64,000 bases of DNA. Origin: Portulaca oleracea. Lineage: Eukaryota > Streptophyta > Magnoliopsida > Caryophyllales > Portulacaceae. The notes under the pieces were generated by a model. That model made no database searches. It was not told the origin of the DNA and saw only the letters and a list, made by a program, of their open reading frames with translations. The position numbers and the translations under genes are program-made. The stretch's first letter is position 1. Each line of letters starts with the position of its first letter. The stretch covers positions 10,313,190-10,377,189 of the forward strand of contig CM055887.1 of assembly GCA_029582165.1 (NCBI GenBank). Direction: 5' to 3'. Positions 34,290 through 46,100 of the stretch are shown piece after piece.

Positions 34290-37200
34290 CTGCAAAAATA
34301 AACCGGCAAAAGGTCAAATACTCAGCATCAGTGTATGGAACAAAACAAATTTGCTCAACTAAGCCAGGCATTGGTTTTCTGTTTCCCAACGACTAGGAAA
34401 CCGATGCTATTCCTTTACTTCAATGAACCCTTGTCTCTGAAACTCATCCCTAAAACTTTGCTAGCTAATCTCGATCTTAAACCAATCCTCCTTTTCTTTC
34501 TGACAGGAGTTCCAAAATTTGCTTTTTAGCAAAATTAGTACCAACAACTTAACTGTTAACCCATAGTAGAGAATGGATATTCGGATAGCAAAGTGAACTT
34601 TGAAGTCTATGACTGCTGCAGGGATGGATTGACAGAGGTAAGATAGGAAACCAAAACCAAAACAAGAGCAGAACTAAAAGCAGTTGCGCCTCAAGCAAAG
34701 GTCCTCTGGCTGGCTCAAAATGCAATACTCACAAGTCACAAGCAACATAATGTAGGACTAACAAGTGCTTGTTCAATGTTCACTGAAATTAACTCAAGAA
34801 AAAACAATGGATGTTGCTGTATCCATCCAAAGTCCAACAGCCTGTTGTCTTTTCCCAACCAACAGAAAAAAGTTAAAACCTAAACAAAAAGGGGGATACG
34901 AAAATTAATTAATAAATAAAACAGTCTGAAAAATCATGATCAGACAACATATAAGCTGGAGGGGAATATTTTCACATGAAACCAGAATCTATGCAAGCAG
35001 CCTGTTGCCTGATGAGTGAGTGTTTAACCCATGTGGGCATGAAGGTTGAGATTGTGAGGAGAATCGATGCTGGATATGTGAAGTAGGGTGGGAGTTAGTG
35101 TCAAAAGAGGTTAGATAAAAGACTAACAGATGCAACCCAGATCAAGGATGGGTGGGAGTTGACGATGTTATAAAAAGAACAAGGCAGGAAAAAGAGGATA
35201 AAGAGATGTCCTACTTACAGTCTCCTATGAGATGGACTTGCGTAAGGGTGTTAGTTATACACATGATCATCATGTACCATAACACTGTCCAAAATTCTGA
35301 CACAGATATAAGAACTTGTCATCAGACATGTGGGATTTGCAGCTGAACTTAATAATTGTTGAATATTTCATTAAATTAAAGGTCTTCCACTGGTCAAATG
35401 GCAAGGCACTAAAGAACTTATCAAAAGTAATCAACACACAAGGAAAAGGACCATATATTCCCAATTCCCCCCCCCCCTTTCCACTGCTTAAAGTTTAGAT
35501 GCATGTCAAACACTTTATCCCATGTCATATTTATGGAATTTTGTGTCGAACACAGGTACGGTTCAGAAAAAACCAGCACAAACTCTGCAATCCTATGCTA
35601 GAATGCCAAAAGCTCCAGTCAAATGCCATGCTCTCCCGGAACATTCAATATTTATTCCCTTAACTCATCCTCGGTCATCATCTTTTGCTTTCAACATCCC
35701 TTATCCTCAGTTTCCATAATTTCTTCACGTCACACATGAATGTCCCTTTTAATATTCGTGATGCTACATATGAATATCTCATTTTGAACTATCGAAACCA
35801 TTTACACAAGCTTTCACGCATCTTATATATTGAATCCTCTCTAGTATACCAACAAACTCAAAGAATCACCCGGTTTAATACATGTATATACCAACGAAGT
35901 TGGCTAAAGCTCTACAAAAGAGTGGTTCATTATAAAGTCATGCAAGTTGCAACACTGATGACAAAAATACTCTAGCGATCGAAACATAAAAGACTGGCTC
36001 ACTGGCAAATCCCTGATTGTGAATTAAACTAACGACCAATATGCTAACAGCCAAAGGCTTAAGTTATTCTGAGGCAAAGATTCAAACACCAAAAGCCAAA
36101 CTTGCAATCAGTAGGTTCATCGCTAAAAGCTGTGTATTTCTTCTCATTTGACAATTCATTCCCAAAATCATAGTTTTTACACTGCAATCTGTCTTCCCTT
36201 GGCTCATTTCTCTAGTACTCAGTTATGCATGTTCATCAAAGCAACAAGCATTTGTTTAACAAAGAAGATAATGAACCAACTGACCAAGTAGCAGGGGTTG
36301 AAGCCATAAAAGATGAAAACTGACGTCCAGACATGCCATTGGAATTTTTACCATGACAGACAATATTGCCATTCTACACAAGATAAAAGAAAGTTTGAAA
36401 GAAGAACGCAGAGTCGTCATCTATTTGAATTGTAGACTAGACACCATGCTTATCTAGCAGACAAAAGAGTAGTACGCTATGTGTCCAGATCCAGTTTGAC
36501 AGCCTATCTTAGGGCTGTCAACTATCCGAGTTCGGGTCAATTCGGGCTTAGACGAATCGTACATTGGACGAAAAGTTGATGCCTAATACCCATATTGTTT
36601 GGGCTTATTTCAAGGTTGGACAAATTCAGACACGACTAAAATCGGATTCAGACAATAGAAACGGGAAAATATTGTGTTCGAAACCCAGAAAAATGGCCAA
36701 GGTCAAACTTCGGACGAAAAATCGATGACCATACCCGGTTTTTTCCAGCTCGGACAGTTTTTTGAAAGCCCCACCTATCTCCAACGTTCCAAGTGAATAA
36801 AAGCAGTTCCGTCTCAAGGGAAAAGCAACAACCTAACATGATTACTCCACCTCATATCTGTGTTCCCACTGCCCCCCCCCCCCCCCCAATTGAGAAGCTC
36901 ACCGATTATCGTTACACATTACGCTCACCACTTTGTCCCTCTTAATCGCTATTCATCTTCAAATTTACCGGACTACTAATCATTTCTTTTGTTCCCCATT
37001 GTTGTCCATCTCCAAATTTAGCTTGGGACCAAACATTGCCAAACCCTCCATAGTGAGGCCTGTGCAAACTGCACGATGTCTCATAAAACCTCTTACATGA
37101 TTTTCTTACCAGAAAAACCTTCTTGGACTCCTTAACATTGAATGCTCAACTATGCCTATAATTCTAATCATGTTGTCACAATTATAATTCACTATGTAAC

Positions 37201-39570
37201 ATCAGTGCCACCACTTTAAGAGCTTAAGCACCCCAACAAGCTATGTGAACTTTGATTCATGCTCCAGCTCAACAACCATCATTCTCTTAAGAAGCCTTTT
37301 CAAATATGCCTTTGCATCCATTGTTGCTCGCCCGCAAGTAGAATTGTTCAATCACGATATGTATCCCACAGTGTTGTGAGTTTTAGCTAAAATTCAATTT
37401 TCAAATGCCTTTGGCTTACCAGTGTGGCAGTGTCCAGTATGCATCTTTGATAGAGGCTTACCCATGTCTAATATTACTGTACTCGAGCATAATTGTTCGA
37501 TCTGGATACGTATCCCAGACTTTCATTGCAAGTTTTAGCCTAAACTTTAAAATCCAAAAGCCTTGATCTTACAATTGTCCTAGCATGAGTGTTTGATAGA
37601 GACACAGAGGTGAAATGTACAGCTTTAGTAACATTGTTAACAAGCACAAAGAAGTCCTTCGCCACACTCTTTTGTATATTAAACAAGAGAAGAAACTATG
37701 ACAAAATAATAAAACCCCACCACCAAACATCACATGGCACATGATTCAACCCTAACCAGCCTACAATTAGAGGGAGCTGCCAACCATACCAATTTTGTAA
37801 TACGCCATATGAATGAAAACCCTTTTCATTACTCCATAATACCAAATGGCCTCAAATAGGTTCTAGTTCTTGCAAACAAGCATTGCTCATAAAATCACTA
37901 AAGAGTCAATTCATACCATTCATATCCAATACTCCAAACTCTTGCCACCAAGTGAGGTATTCTAAGTTGAGGAAAAAACTATCGTTTTTCGACTATACAA
38001 ATTATGGACATCATATCATTCAAGATTGTAATGTAGTCTAATCATCAAAAAGCATCTGAAGTCTCCCAAAATCCATTCTCTGCCAACACTGCTCATCAGT
38101 ATGCTGGTTTGACATAACATTCCAAATTCTCAAAACGTTCAACAATATGTCAATAGAAGCATGGAAACTATGGCTTTGACCAGGCAAATAAGGCATACTA
38201 AAAATGACTCCATTATCTTTAATTTTTAGTCCAACACATATTTAAGCTAACAATTCTGTATGCCAAAAGAACAACATAAACCGAGAAAAATAATCCATAG
38301 TACGATTAACAGCAAGGACAAATCCTTACCTGACAAAGCCATTGTTATCGATATCAGCAGCAAGGAACTGGGAGACCGTCATGCCTTGACCAAGTGCCCA
38401 TTTTGCAAACCTCCTATTCCGCTTATCAACCCTGAACTCAGCCAAGTAAAGGAACGCCCTAGCGACAGCAAGCGTGGATACAAGCAACCAAATGGATGCA
38501 AATATACGACCAGGCAACGACTTGAAGGCTCTATCACCATAACCCACTGTGGTAACCGACATAACCGATAGATAGAATGAATCCAACCACCCAAGCCGCT
38601 CGATGTAATGCAAAACACCCACCCCAATTCCAATACACATAACCACTACTCCCAAAGCCAAAGCAACCTTCATTCTAATCCTCATCCTCCCTTTCTCAAC
38701 ATCAACAAGCACAGAGTGAGCCTGTTCCCCATCCTTCCTAGCCTTCACTGCACCCAGAAGATAGTTTTCCTCCAAGTCCAACACATAACTAACCATACTA
38801 CTTAGCAAAATATCAATGAATCCAAACCCAACCAACACAAACAAAATGGAGAACAACTTTGTGGCTGTGGAATTAGGGGTGATGTCCCCATACCCAATAG
38901 TGCACATAGTCACAATACAAAAATACAAAGCATCAACAACCGGGTGTGTTTCATTACCAGAGAACTGCTTCCTATTAGACCAATATATGATAATCCCAAA
39001 TGCCAAATAAATCACAAGAAGCAGAAAAGCTTGCCTAATCATGCATTGAGGAGTGACTTGCTCAGGCTGTGGCTCATGTGTCTGATTAACCTCGTTTATT
39101 GTAGCCATAGCAGGGGCAGTCTTGGACCTGTGAAGGTTTGGTTTCTTCAATTTGAAATTGGGATCAACCAACCACTGCTGATCCAAGGGCTGCTCAGGAT
39201 CGGATAAAAAGGGACTCTGATGATACTCAGGAGAGGGAGAAGAAATCCTAGGAGCTGTAGCCAAGGCAAAAGCTTCCAACATAGAAGGAGAAGTAGATTG
39301 AACTGAAGAAGGGTCAATTGAAGGTCCAAAAATAAGCCTATCTTTGAATTCAGAAGGGGTTAAAGAGTGACCAACTTCCTCATCCTCAGGAAGAGCAGAA
39401 AGAATCAAAGAAGGTGGGTTTGTCTGCTGCCATCTGGGGCTCAACAACGGCATAAACTGATCATTCTCCATCTGGGTACTCCCAAAATCGCTTCTTGTCT
39501 GGGAATTTTCAAGGTGGGTTTCGAGAATTTGGTATGTGGGCTTCAGGGTTTTCGGCAAAGAAATACTCAT
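34103..39570 (-). CDS. TPK: Two-pore potassium channel (TPK/KCO family), two exons
   Basis: This is a K+-selective channel of the plant TPK family, whose members mostly act in the vacuolar membrane. The coding sequence is join(38330..39570, 34103..34289) on the minus strand: 475 residues from the first ATG, or 442 from the ATG at 39471 (MENDQFMPLL), which is closer to the usual TPK length. In the 475 numbering: RSKTAP at 148..153 is a mode-1-like 14-3-3 site; spans lie at about 178-197, 239-264, 301-323 and 356-378; the pore filters are TIGYGD (224..229) and TVGYGD (341..346). The EF-hand loops are DIDNNGFVSKSE (406..417) and DRGNNGKITLAD (445..456), implying Ca2+ sensing. All key residues are present and there is no frame damage. 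The N-terminus resembles the TPK3/TPK5 type; the exact orthologue is uncertain. A transposon-rich flank surrounds an intact gene. Confidence 0.95.
34290..38329 (-). other. 4,040-bp intron of the TPK gene
   Basis: A GT-AG intron in phase 2 interrupts the first EF-hand loop. It is AT-rich, has a hAT-like MITE (36509..36772) and C runs (10 at about 35469, 16 at 36872..36887), and shows no other gene. The ORFs inside it (34335..34529, 35152..35975 and others) have no domains. Confidence 0.85.
36509..36772. mobile_element. hAT-like MITE in the TPK intron
   Basis: The left end TAGGGCTGTCAACTATCCGA and the right end (reverse complement GGGGCTTTCAAAAAACTGTC) are inverted partners. The flanks GCCTATCT (36501..36508) and ACCTATCT (36773..36780) match at 7 of 8 bases. 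TAGGGCTGTCAA-type termini with an 8-bp duplication are typical of hAT. It is non-coding apart from chance frames. Confidence 0.68.
38330..39570 (-). CDS. TPK: TPK exon 1 (N-terminus, both pores, first half of EF hand 1)
   Basis: Exon 1 runs from the ATG at 39570 (alternative 39471) to the donor CAG|GTAAGG, with the intron starting at 38329. The last codon is split after two bases. The frame stays open upstream to at least 39606, but the codon there is TTG, not ATG. The exon holds the serine- and proline-rich N-terminal region, all four membrane spans, both GYGD filters and the start of the first EF-hand loop. Confidence 0.94.
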
Positions 39571-39623
39571 GAAAAAAAAGGTGAGATTTTCAGCTTTCTG
39601 AGCCAAAATGGAAACAAACCCAT
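39567..39623 (-). CDS. 18-codon uORF overlapping the TPK start codon
   Basis: The minus strand has an ATG at 39621..39623 opening MGLFPFWLRKLKISPFFS, and its stop TGA (39567..39569) shares two bases with the first TPK ATG as ATGA. Such stop-start overlaps can permit reinitiation or lower translation of the main frame. Whether it lies in the transcript depends on the start site, which is not visible directly. If translation really begins at 39471, the uORF is simply upstream. Confidence 0.5.
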   Translation of the reverse strand: MGLFPFWLRKLKISPFFS

Positions 39624-39735
39624 CAAAATTGGGGTGTCAGAAAACGGTGGTAATTAATGTGGGAATTAAAGTGAGTTTGTGTAGAGTAACCGATAAAGGT
39701 GAAAGGAAGAAGATGAGGAGGTGAATAGAAAAAGG

Positions 39736-39745
39736 AATTATAAAG
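39736..39745 (-). promoter_or_regulatory. Possible TATA box of the TPK gene
   Basis: The minus strand reads CCTTTATAATTCC about 170 bp upstream of the first ATG, followed by a CT-rich stretch of the kind common in plant 5' UTRs. It is a weak match in AT-rich DNA. Confidence 0.3.
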
Positions 39746-40341
39746 GAGGAGAAGAAATTAGAGAGTGAGAAGCTTATTACCAGTTGAGTGTTGATGTAAA
39801 TAAAAGAGTTTAGAAACAAAAAGAAGAGTGAGTGGTGGTGTGGGTTTGATTGAGTCAGTGTGAAAGAAACACGTTGAGCGTGAGTTGAGGGTTAAAGGTG
39901 AAAGCAAAGGCGGCTCCTCCGGCTCATGTGACTCCGAGCCTCCCCGGCACTAATCACGTTGCCGCTTCTATTTTCTGGTGGGTACCCCCTCCCTCTTTTT
40001 TTTCTTTCAAGGTTTCCTTTTAACTTTATATCATGGGTGAATTTGGTAAGATTCCTAGAAAAAAATTTTCCGAGGAAAAGTTTTCTTGGAAATTTTTCCA
40101 TTAGAAAATTTTCCTTAACCCCTCTAAGGAAATTTTTCCCAGGAAAACCTTGCAAATGGTGAACCCCTTGTAAAAACTTTCCTGAGGTCAATGTACAACC
40201 AAACATGGGGAAAATAAGTCAACTCGGAAAAATTGACCATTTCCCATGGGTTTTTAACTAAACAAACGCACTCTATTTTTATTTTTATTTTCACATTGGT
40301 TTTATTACCGCAGAAATACTCATTGGGTGTTCAATTTTTAT
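39746..40341. other. 5' flank of TPK, with GGAAAATTTTCC-rich patch
   Basis: The segment 40040..40240 is dense in AAATTTTCC and GGAAAA words in both orientations, suggesting a decayed MITE related to the Tourist-like element that starts at 40345. No gene is seen. Confidence 0.4.
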
Positions 40342-40344
40342 TTA

Positions 40345-41152
40345 GGTTGTGTTTCGTTGGAAGGAAAATGATTTTGGAGGAAATCGTTTTTCAGTAGAAA
40401 TGATTTTCTAATAAAAATAGTTTTTCATGTTAAATTTTCCTTTGTTTGATAGGACCCAGATCGTTTTTTAAAAAATGACTATATACATCGAAAAGAGTAG
40501 CAATATATGTTACAAATGAAAATATTTGGACCTTAAAATTCATATTTGAGCTTTTTTTTTAATCATTTCCATCATATTATAAAGTTTCGAGACAAACTGA
40601 TGAAAATTAATTTTGCTCTTAAGTTTCAATCATATTTAATAGAAAAAAAATGTTCACAGAAGTGGCGATATATGTAACAAATGAAAATATTAGGAGCTCA
40701 AAATTCATATTTGAGCTTTTTTGGTCCATACTATCAAATTATAAAGTTTCGATTCAAACAGTTAAATTTAATTTTTTTAAAGTTTAAGTTAGTTTCAACC
40801 GCAAAAAATTCTGGTATATGTCGCAATAAATGTTATCATATAAAATTATTTTGACCTAAAAATTTATATTTGAGGTTTTTTTAAAAAATCAATTCTATCG
40901 TATTACTAAATTTCGAGCAAAATCGTTGATGTTGAATTTTGCCCTCAAATTTCAGTCAGAGTTAGTAGTGAAAATCGATAGAACAATAAAAGATGGAAAA
41001 TATTTTTTCTAGATTGAACAAAGGAAATCAATTTCATTCCTTTAAGGGAAAATGACTTTCTTTGAAAATGATTTTCCAAACTTTTATTATAACCAACACT
41101 AGAAAATTGGGAAAATATTTTCCTAGAAAGTGTCCCCCTATCAAACACACCC
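40345..41152. mobile_element. Tourist-like (PIF/Harbinger) element
   Basis: The ends GGTTGTGTTTCGTTGG and the inverse of GGGTGTGTTTGATAGG are inverted partners, and TTA flanks both sides (40342..40344 and 41153..41155). Subterminal GGAAAATGATTTT words occur in both orientations at both ends. At 808 bp with no ORF it is non-autonomous. Confidence 0.7.
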
Positions 41153-41155
41153 TTA

Positions 41156-42197
41156 ATGGAAATATTTTTTATTTCTATCGAGCCTTGAATTGAACTTTGT
41201 TGAAGTTGTCACTTGACTACCATCTCTTTTTGTAATTAGACATGTCAATATATTACTTCACTTTGAATTAATTTTAGTTCGAATCATGTCGTGGTAGCAA
41301 GATTTTCTTTGATTTAAATATGTGTTAATTTCACGGTTATATGATGTGTGAATCTAATTAGTAAGGGGGAATAAATAGTTCTTAAACACTTGAGATCATC
41401 AAGGTAGACTAAACCCTTTTTTTTGGAAAAGGAAAAACAAAAATGTTGTAATTTAAGCGGCTCTGAAGCAAAAGATCAAGGGAGTTTTGGACTAAACAAG
41501 TTAAGAGTAGTTGTAACCGCAAAGAAAGTGCTCGATGTGAAACCATAGAAACTTCTCACTTCAGTGATATGTGAAAGGCATAACTTGATTAGAAAGGTCT
41601 TCTCAACTCCTCGACGCCCAGGAACTACCACCCACAGTTGACCATGTGTCAAGAGCACCTCCCTAAGGCCCTACGTTCTACCAACAACATCCTGAAAAGA
41701 GTAAACTATAGTTGTCCTTGTTCACAACTATCAAGGGGTATTAGGGCACTAGGGCATATTTGAGGGTGGATAATCTTTTTATTAGATAAATGTTTGTGTC
41801 AAATTTAATTGAGGTTCGGCTCCATGATAAATTTTTTTAATAAATTAACTATTCAAGCGTTATTCAATCATTTATTTTAAATCATTTGATTTAGGTTGTT
41901 AACGACAAATTTAGGAATATACACTATATGTTTGAGAAAAACTATCACCACCAAGTTTCAAACCCTAGGCGAGAGGGTAAATCATCTACTTCTATGCAAC
42001 TTGAGCTACAATTTCTTGGACAAATACATCTTCCCATAGTGTGGCAGGCGAATAGTGATTGATAGCTGCGACTAATAAAAAACTACAGTCATAACCATTG
42101 ATCGTTGGGCTTGGTAAAAAAAATATAGAATTTTTTCGCAGAGACTGAACCTTCTTCGCCTTTGTGTTGCTGCTGCAGTTTGCAGACGATAACCAGT
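41156..42197. other. Intergenic stretch
   Basis: No gene or element end is recognised. The 60-codon minus frame at 41476..41658 has no domain. Confidence 0.4.
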
Positions 42198-43724
42198 TGT
42201 AACACCCCCAGATTCATAATCATCATATCAAGACTAAATATCTCATAACCCAATGATTAGCGCAGCGGATATATAATCCGAAAGCATTACCGTCATCCAT
42301 GACCATGAACAAGGCTAACAACACATTGCTTACAACTTAACATTCCCCCAAGCTGAATTGAATATTAATATGTACCACAACATACCTACCATACTAACTT
42401 AGGATCCACATACCACCATTTCAATATAATATATTACAACCAACACCCGAGGTCTATATATATCCAGGACTCACATACATCAAATTATATCACTCATGTA
42501 AATCAAAAATATAATTTAACTTCATGAAAACCAAGGGAGATTTCCCGCTGGCCAACTTAACCTGACTTCTGATCGATGCTTGGTTTATCAGCACTAGAGG
42601 TACCACCTAAAACAAAACATAAAAACCATTTTCGCAAATGAGTCGAAACTCAATACGCATACCCCTATACAATAAACAAATTTAAGCAATTCATTTTGTT
42701 TCGCGCATTTCAATTCATTTTGCAAATAACTAAACTATAAAATAACAAACAGAATAAAACTTTGCTTGTCGTATTATTATTATTATCTTGATGGTCCTCT
42801 GCTTGTGATCATCGGACTAAGCATCCATATGCGCATACCCGAACCGATCGGGAGGTCCGGATGGGTTGACAATGGCCATGTATTGACTTAGGTAGTGCAC
42901 TATGACACAAGTAACTTGGGTCGGGGCCATATTTACATGAGAAAAACATGTAAACATTACTTAATTACACTACAATTATTAAACTAGCTTACTTGAACTA
43001 AAATGAATGAGTTTGAAAAGAGTACATGCAATATGCGTACCTTACAAGTTGAACCTGCATTTAAAGCGACTTCAAATCTTGACTAGACTCGAATAGGGAG
43101 CAGCAACGATCTCTTGAACCATACTTCAAGTGGGGAATGAGAACAAGAAGAAGGAGAAGATGAAGATGGTGGCAACTGGGCGACGCTGGCGGGAGCCCCA
43201 GGCGGCCGACAACGGCTAGGTGGTGGCTGGGCGCTGCACAAAGGCCCGATGGATAAAGAACGAGAGAGAGAGGAACAGAATCAGAGGGTCGAGAAAAATG
43301 GTGTGGTGGTGCGCTGGTGGCCGATCCACTGAGCAAGAGGCCACGACGGAACATCTGGGCGCGCAGCCGGCGTGGAGCGACGTGGTGGTCGCTGGCACAG
43401 ATCAGGGGTTGATGCAAAGGGTCGAACGGAGGAGACAAAAGCTGAGCATCTGAGCAAGTACTATGAATGTAATTTATGTCTGCTATTGGGAATTTAGAAG
43501 ACTATCAATTCCTTTGTCAGGACCCAATTCAAGAATCCAATAAATACTATAAACATTAAACCTCCTTTGCATACTAATTTTTATTTTCCTACTAAACCCA
43601 ACACTACTAATTTCTATTCTCGGGGTAAAATTTATAAACTTAAAATAATAAAGAAGGAGACTTGGAATAAAATGGGGAAGTGAAACAAATTGAAATTTAA
43701 ATAAATTAAGGAATGAAGATGTAC

Positions 43725-43762
<38 letters not shown>

Positions 43763-44011
43763 TTCTTAATAATACCGTCAAATCAGTTGACTTGGTAAAA
43801 TTTGGTCAAGCAAATAACCCGAATATTCCAAAAGTAATTTGAGTAGCGGTAATTGCCACATAGCTAATTTATATATATAACATACTAGGTTGACGTATGA
43901 CGGTCGTTGCTCTGCTCGAGTCCTGCAAAACAAAAACAGTTAACTGAATTGAAATGCGCAATTTTGGTTATACTTAACTTAATTATGTTAGGTTAGGGTC
44001 GGGTTATTACA
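42198..44011. mobile_element. LTR-like block (TGTAACACCCCC...GTTATTACA)
   Basis: The segment starts TGTAACACCCCCAG and ends GGGTCGGGTTATTACA. It shares CCCAATGATTAGC-GCAGCGGAT (inverted) and GTCCTGCAAAAC with the solo LTR at 27196..28908. It contains a GC-rich patch at 43140..43440 that generates long chance ORFs on both strands (minus 43061..43438, plus 43220..43453). The flanks CCAGT and TCAGG match only at 3 of 5 positions, so the ends are not proven. It is probably a diverged solo LTR of the same superfamily. Confidence 0.5.
43724..43759. repeat. (AAT)n microsatellite
   Basis: About twelve AAT units in a row inside the LTR-like block. Confidence 0.93.
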
Positions 44012-44489
44012 TCAGGGAACTATCTGCACCGCCACTGGCTTGTGTCGTCGCCACCAGCGCCAGCTATCCCCTCAACTAGTTGTCCTTCCCTTGTTGTTTT
44101 AGATATTTTCTCTTTATTTTTAATTTTGATCTAGTAATGAATTGCAATTTTTACATTGAGTTATTCATATTTACTTATTTAAGCTAGGAGTTTATTCATA
44201 AATTGGAGTATTTGAATACTTAATTTGTATTTGAACTAATGGTTTTCTAGTTTAAGGTTTAGAGTTGAATCTAGGTTGGGTGATATGAGTCGAAAATAAA
44301 GTGGATTATTTAGTACTATTCATAATGTGGACAAATTTATGCTAACTTGTACTTTATGAAGTTGAGTTTAGGCTAAGCATTGGTGGTAAGAGTTGAAAAG
44401 ATAAAGTTAACTAATTATTTAGAAATTATAATATACGTGGATAAATTCATACTAAAATGTAGTTTGTAAAAAAGAACTAATTATAAAAG

Positions 44490-45040
44490 TTGATGGAGTT
44501 GTCCATGAGCACTTAGAAGGTGAAGCTCTGAGAATTAGCAAGTCCAGAAGTAGTTGGCATATAGTTGAGTTTGATGAGACCATCAAGCACTTTTTCCCTT
44601 GTGAAGTTGCAAACAATCTTTATGTGTTTGGTTCTCTCATGGAAAAAGGTTCTTTGCAATGTGGAGAGTTTATTGATTGTCACAGTTAAGAGATAGGCTA
44701 AGTTGTTTGTACCAAGTTCTTCAAGGAGTGTAACAAGTCATTTCAATTCAGAAATCACGTAAGCCATAGCTTGTATTTGACTTCGAAAGAGCTTTTGGAA
44801 ACAGTCCTTGTTTCTTGGACTCCCAACCGATAAGAGTATAACCTACTAGATGATGTAGCCATCACATAATGTCTAATACTAGGACAAGCCACCTTGTCTA
44901 AGTTTGAATAAGCTTGTAATGTATTTCGTCTGATTCATTAAGGATAATTCCAAGGTTGTTAGTGCCTTGTACATAATTGAGAGTGTGAAGGAGAGCTTGA
45001 AAATGCGACATCCTTGGACTTTGAAGAAATTTGTCAAGGT
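44490..45040 (-). pseudogene. Copia RT connection / RNase H relic
   Basis: Minus-strand words, spread over frames, are VEHLDKFLQSPRMSHFQALL, LNYVQGTNNLGIIL, MAYVISEL and HERTKHIKIVCNFTREKVLD, in the order found in copia polyproteins C-terminal to RT. Frameshifts and stops are frequent. It abuts a Ty3/gypsy RT relic near 45045 on the same strand. Confidence 0.75.
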
Positions 45041-45044
45041 GCTC

Positions 45045-45410
45045 TACAGTAACAATAAATCATGTCTTGTGCTACTAGGGAGTTCATCCCAAAGATCATT
45101 GAAGCGGGGTATTGGATATCAGTAATTAACCGTGATGTTGAGGGTACGGTTATTGACACATATGAGATACGAACCGTCTTTGTTCAGGACAAGGAGGTTC
45201 AGTGCAGAACATAGGCTCATGCTCTCACAAACGTAGCCCCGGGCGATTATCTCTTCCACTTGGTATTGGAATTCTTTGGTCTCCTCAGGGTTGCATTAAT
45301 AAGCCGACTTGTTTGGAAGGACCGGCCCCGAGACCAAGTCAATTTGGTGCTCAATTCTCCGGATTGGTGGAATGCGAGGAGGAAGATCCTCGGGAAAAGA
45401 ACAGGGTATT
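45045..45410 (-). pseudogene. Ty3/gypsy reverse transcriptase relic
   Basis: The minus strand reads IPPIRRIEHQIDLVSGPVLP, NPEETKEFQYQVEEIIARGY, LLVLNKDGSYLICVNNRTLN and YPIPRFNDLWDELPSST, the opening of a Ty3/gypsy RT of the chromovirus type. Internal stops (for example after NKSAY) and truncation before the catalytic YIDD-type box show it is dead. Confidence 0.85.
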
Positions 45411-46100
45411 AGGAGAGGAAGGGCTTCATTTGTGGAGCTAAGGATTTCACTTTCTCACTAGGGTTTCTCTCGTGTAAGAGTAACGCCAAGAATTGTTTGC
45501 CCTTACTCAAGTAACGCTCTACTCGTGTTTCACTACGTAGTTGAGTTTTCTTCTCACTTGCTACCCATGGTGAGTTTTGTGGAGTTGAGGAGGTGGTAGG
45601 GGGTTGAGCACAATCCTTTCCTTGCACACGTATAGAGAATAGGTGCTCTTGACACAATCATATATTACGCTCCGGTTGAATTGCCATGGACACTCAATCA
45701 CACATGACATGTAACTATATGAACAATGTCTCATAAAACAACATCTTAGGAAGGGCCAATTGAGAATGAAACAAATGATTATTAGGTTCCCTTAATGTCA
45801 CCAAAATCATTGAGAAATTTGAGGGAATATAGCCGAGGGTAAGCCACCTTGCATATTTGTACAACTCCTACTGTCAATAATCACATTGCACACCTTATCT
45901 TAGATCTTGCATCGGGTGTGGAAAATCATTCCTTATTGTGTCTTGACCTGAGGTCCTTCTTTAATATGAAGAAACTTTTCAAGGACTAAACTTCACCAAC
46001 TTCACATCAACTCCAGTAGCATGCTCGACATTCCTGGAGACAACCTCTTCATTCTCTTGCTCATCAACTTCCTCTTAAGTCGTTTCCTCTATAACCACTT
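45411..46100 (-). pseudogene. Ty3/gypsy protease and spacer relic
   Basis: At about 45830..45935 the minus strand reads KDKVCNVIIDSRSCTNM, matching the IIDSGSCTN active-site region of Ty3/gypsy protease with G changed to R. The open frame 45409..45657 (QLRSETRVERYLSKGKQFLA) corresponds to the protease-RT spacer. All parts are colinear with the RT relic to the left. Confidence 0.78.

Noticed and set aside
39571..39606. Extra 12 N-terminal residues for the TPK protein
   Set aside because: The codon at 39606 is TTG, not ATG; the first plausible plant start is the ATG at 39570 or the one at 39471.
43061..43453. Long ORFs on both strands in a GC-rich patch (125 and 77 codons)
   Set aside because: They overlap each other on opposite strands, are low-complexity, have no domain and lie within an LTR-like block; GC-rich DNA lacks stops by chance.
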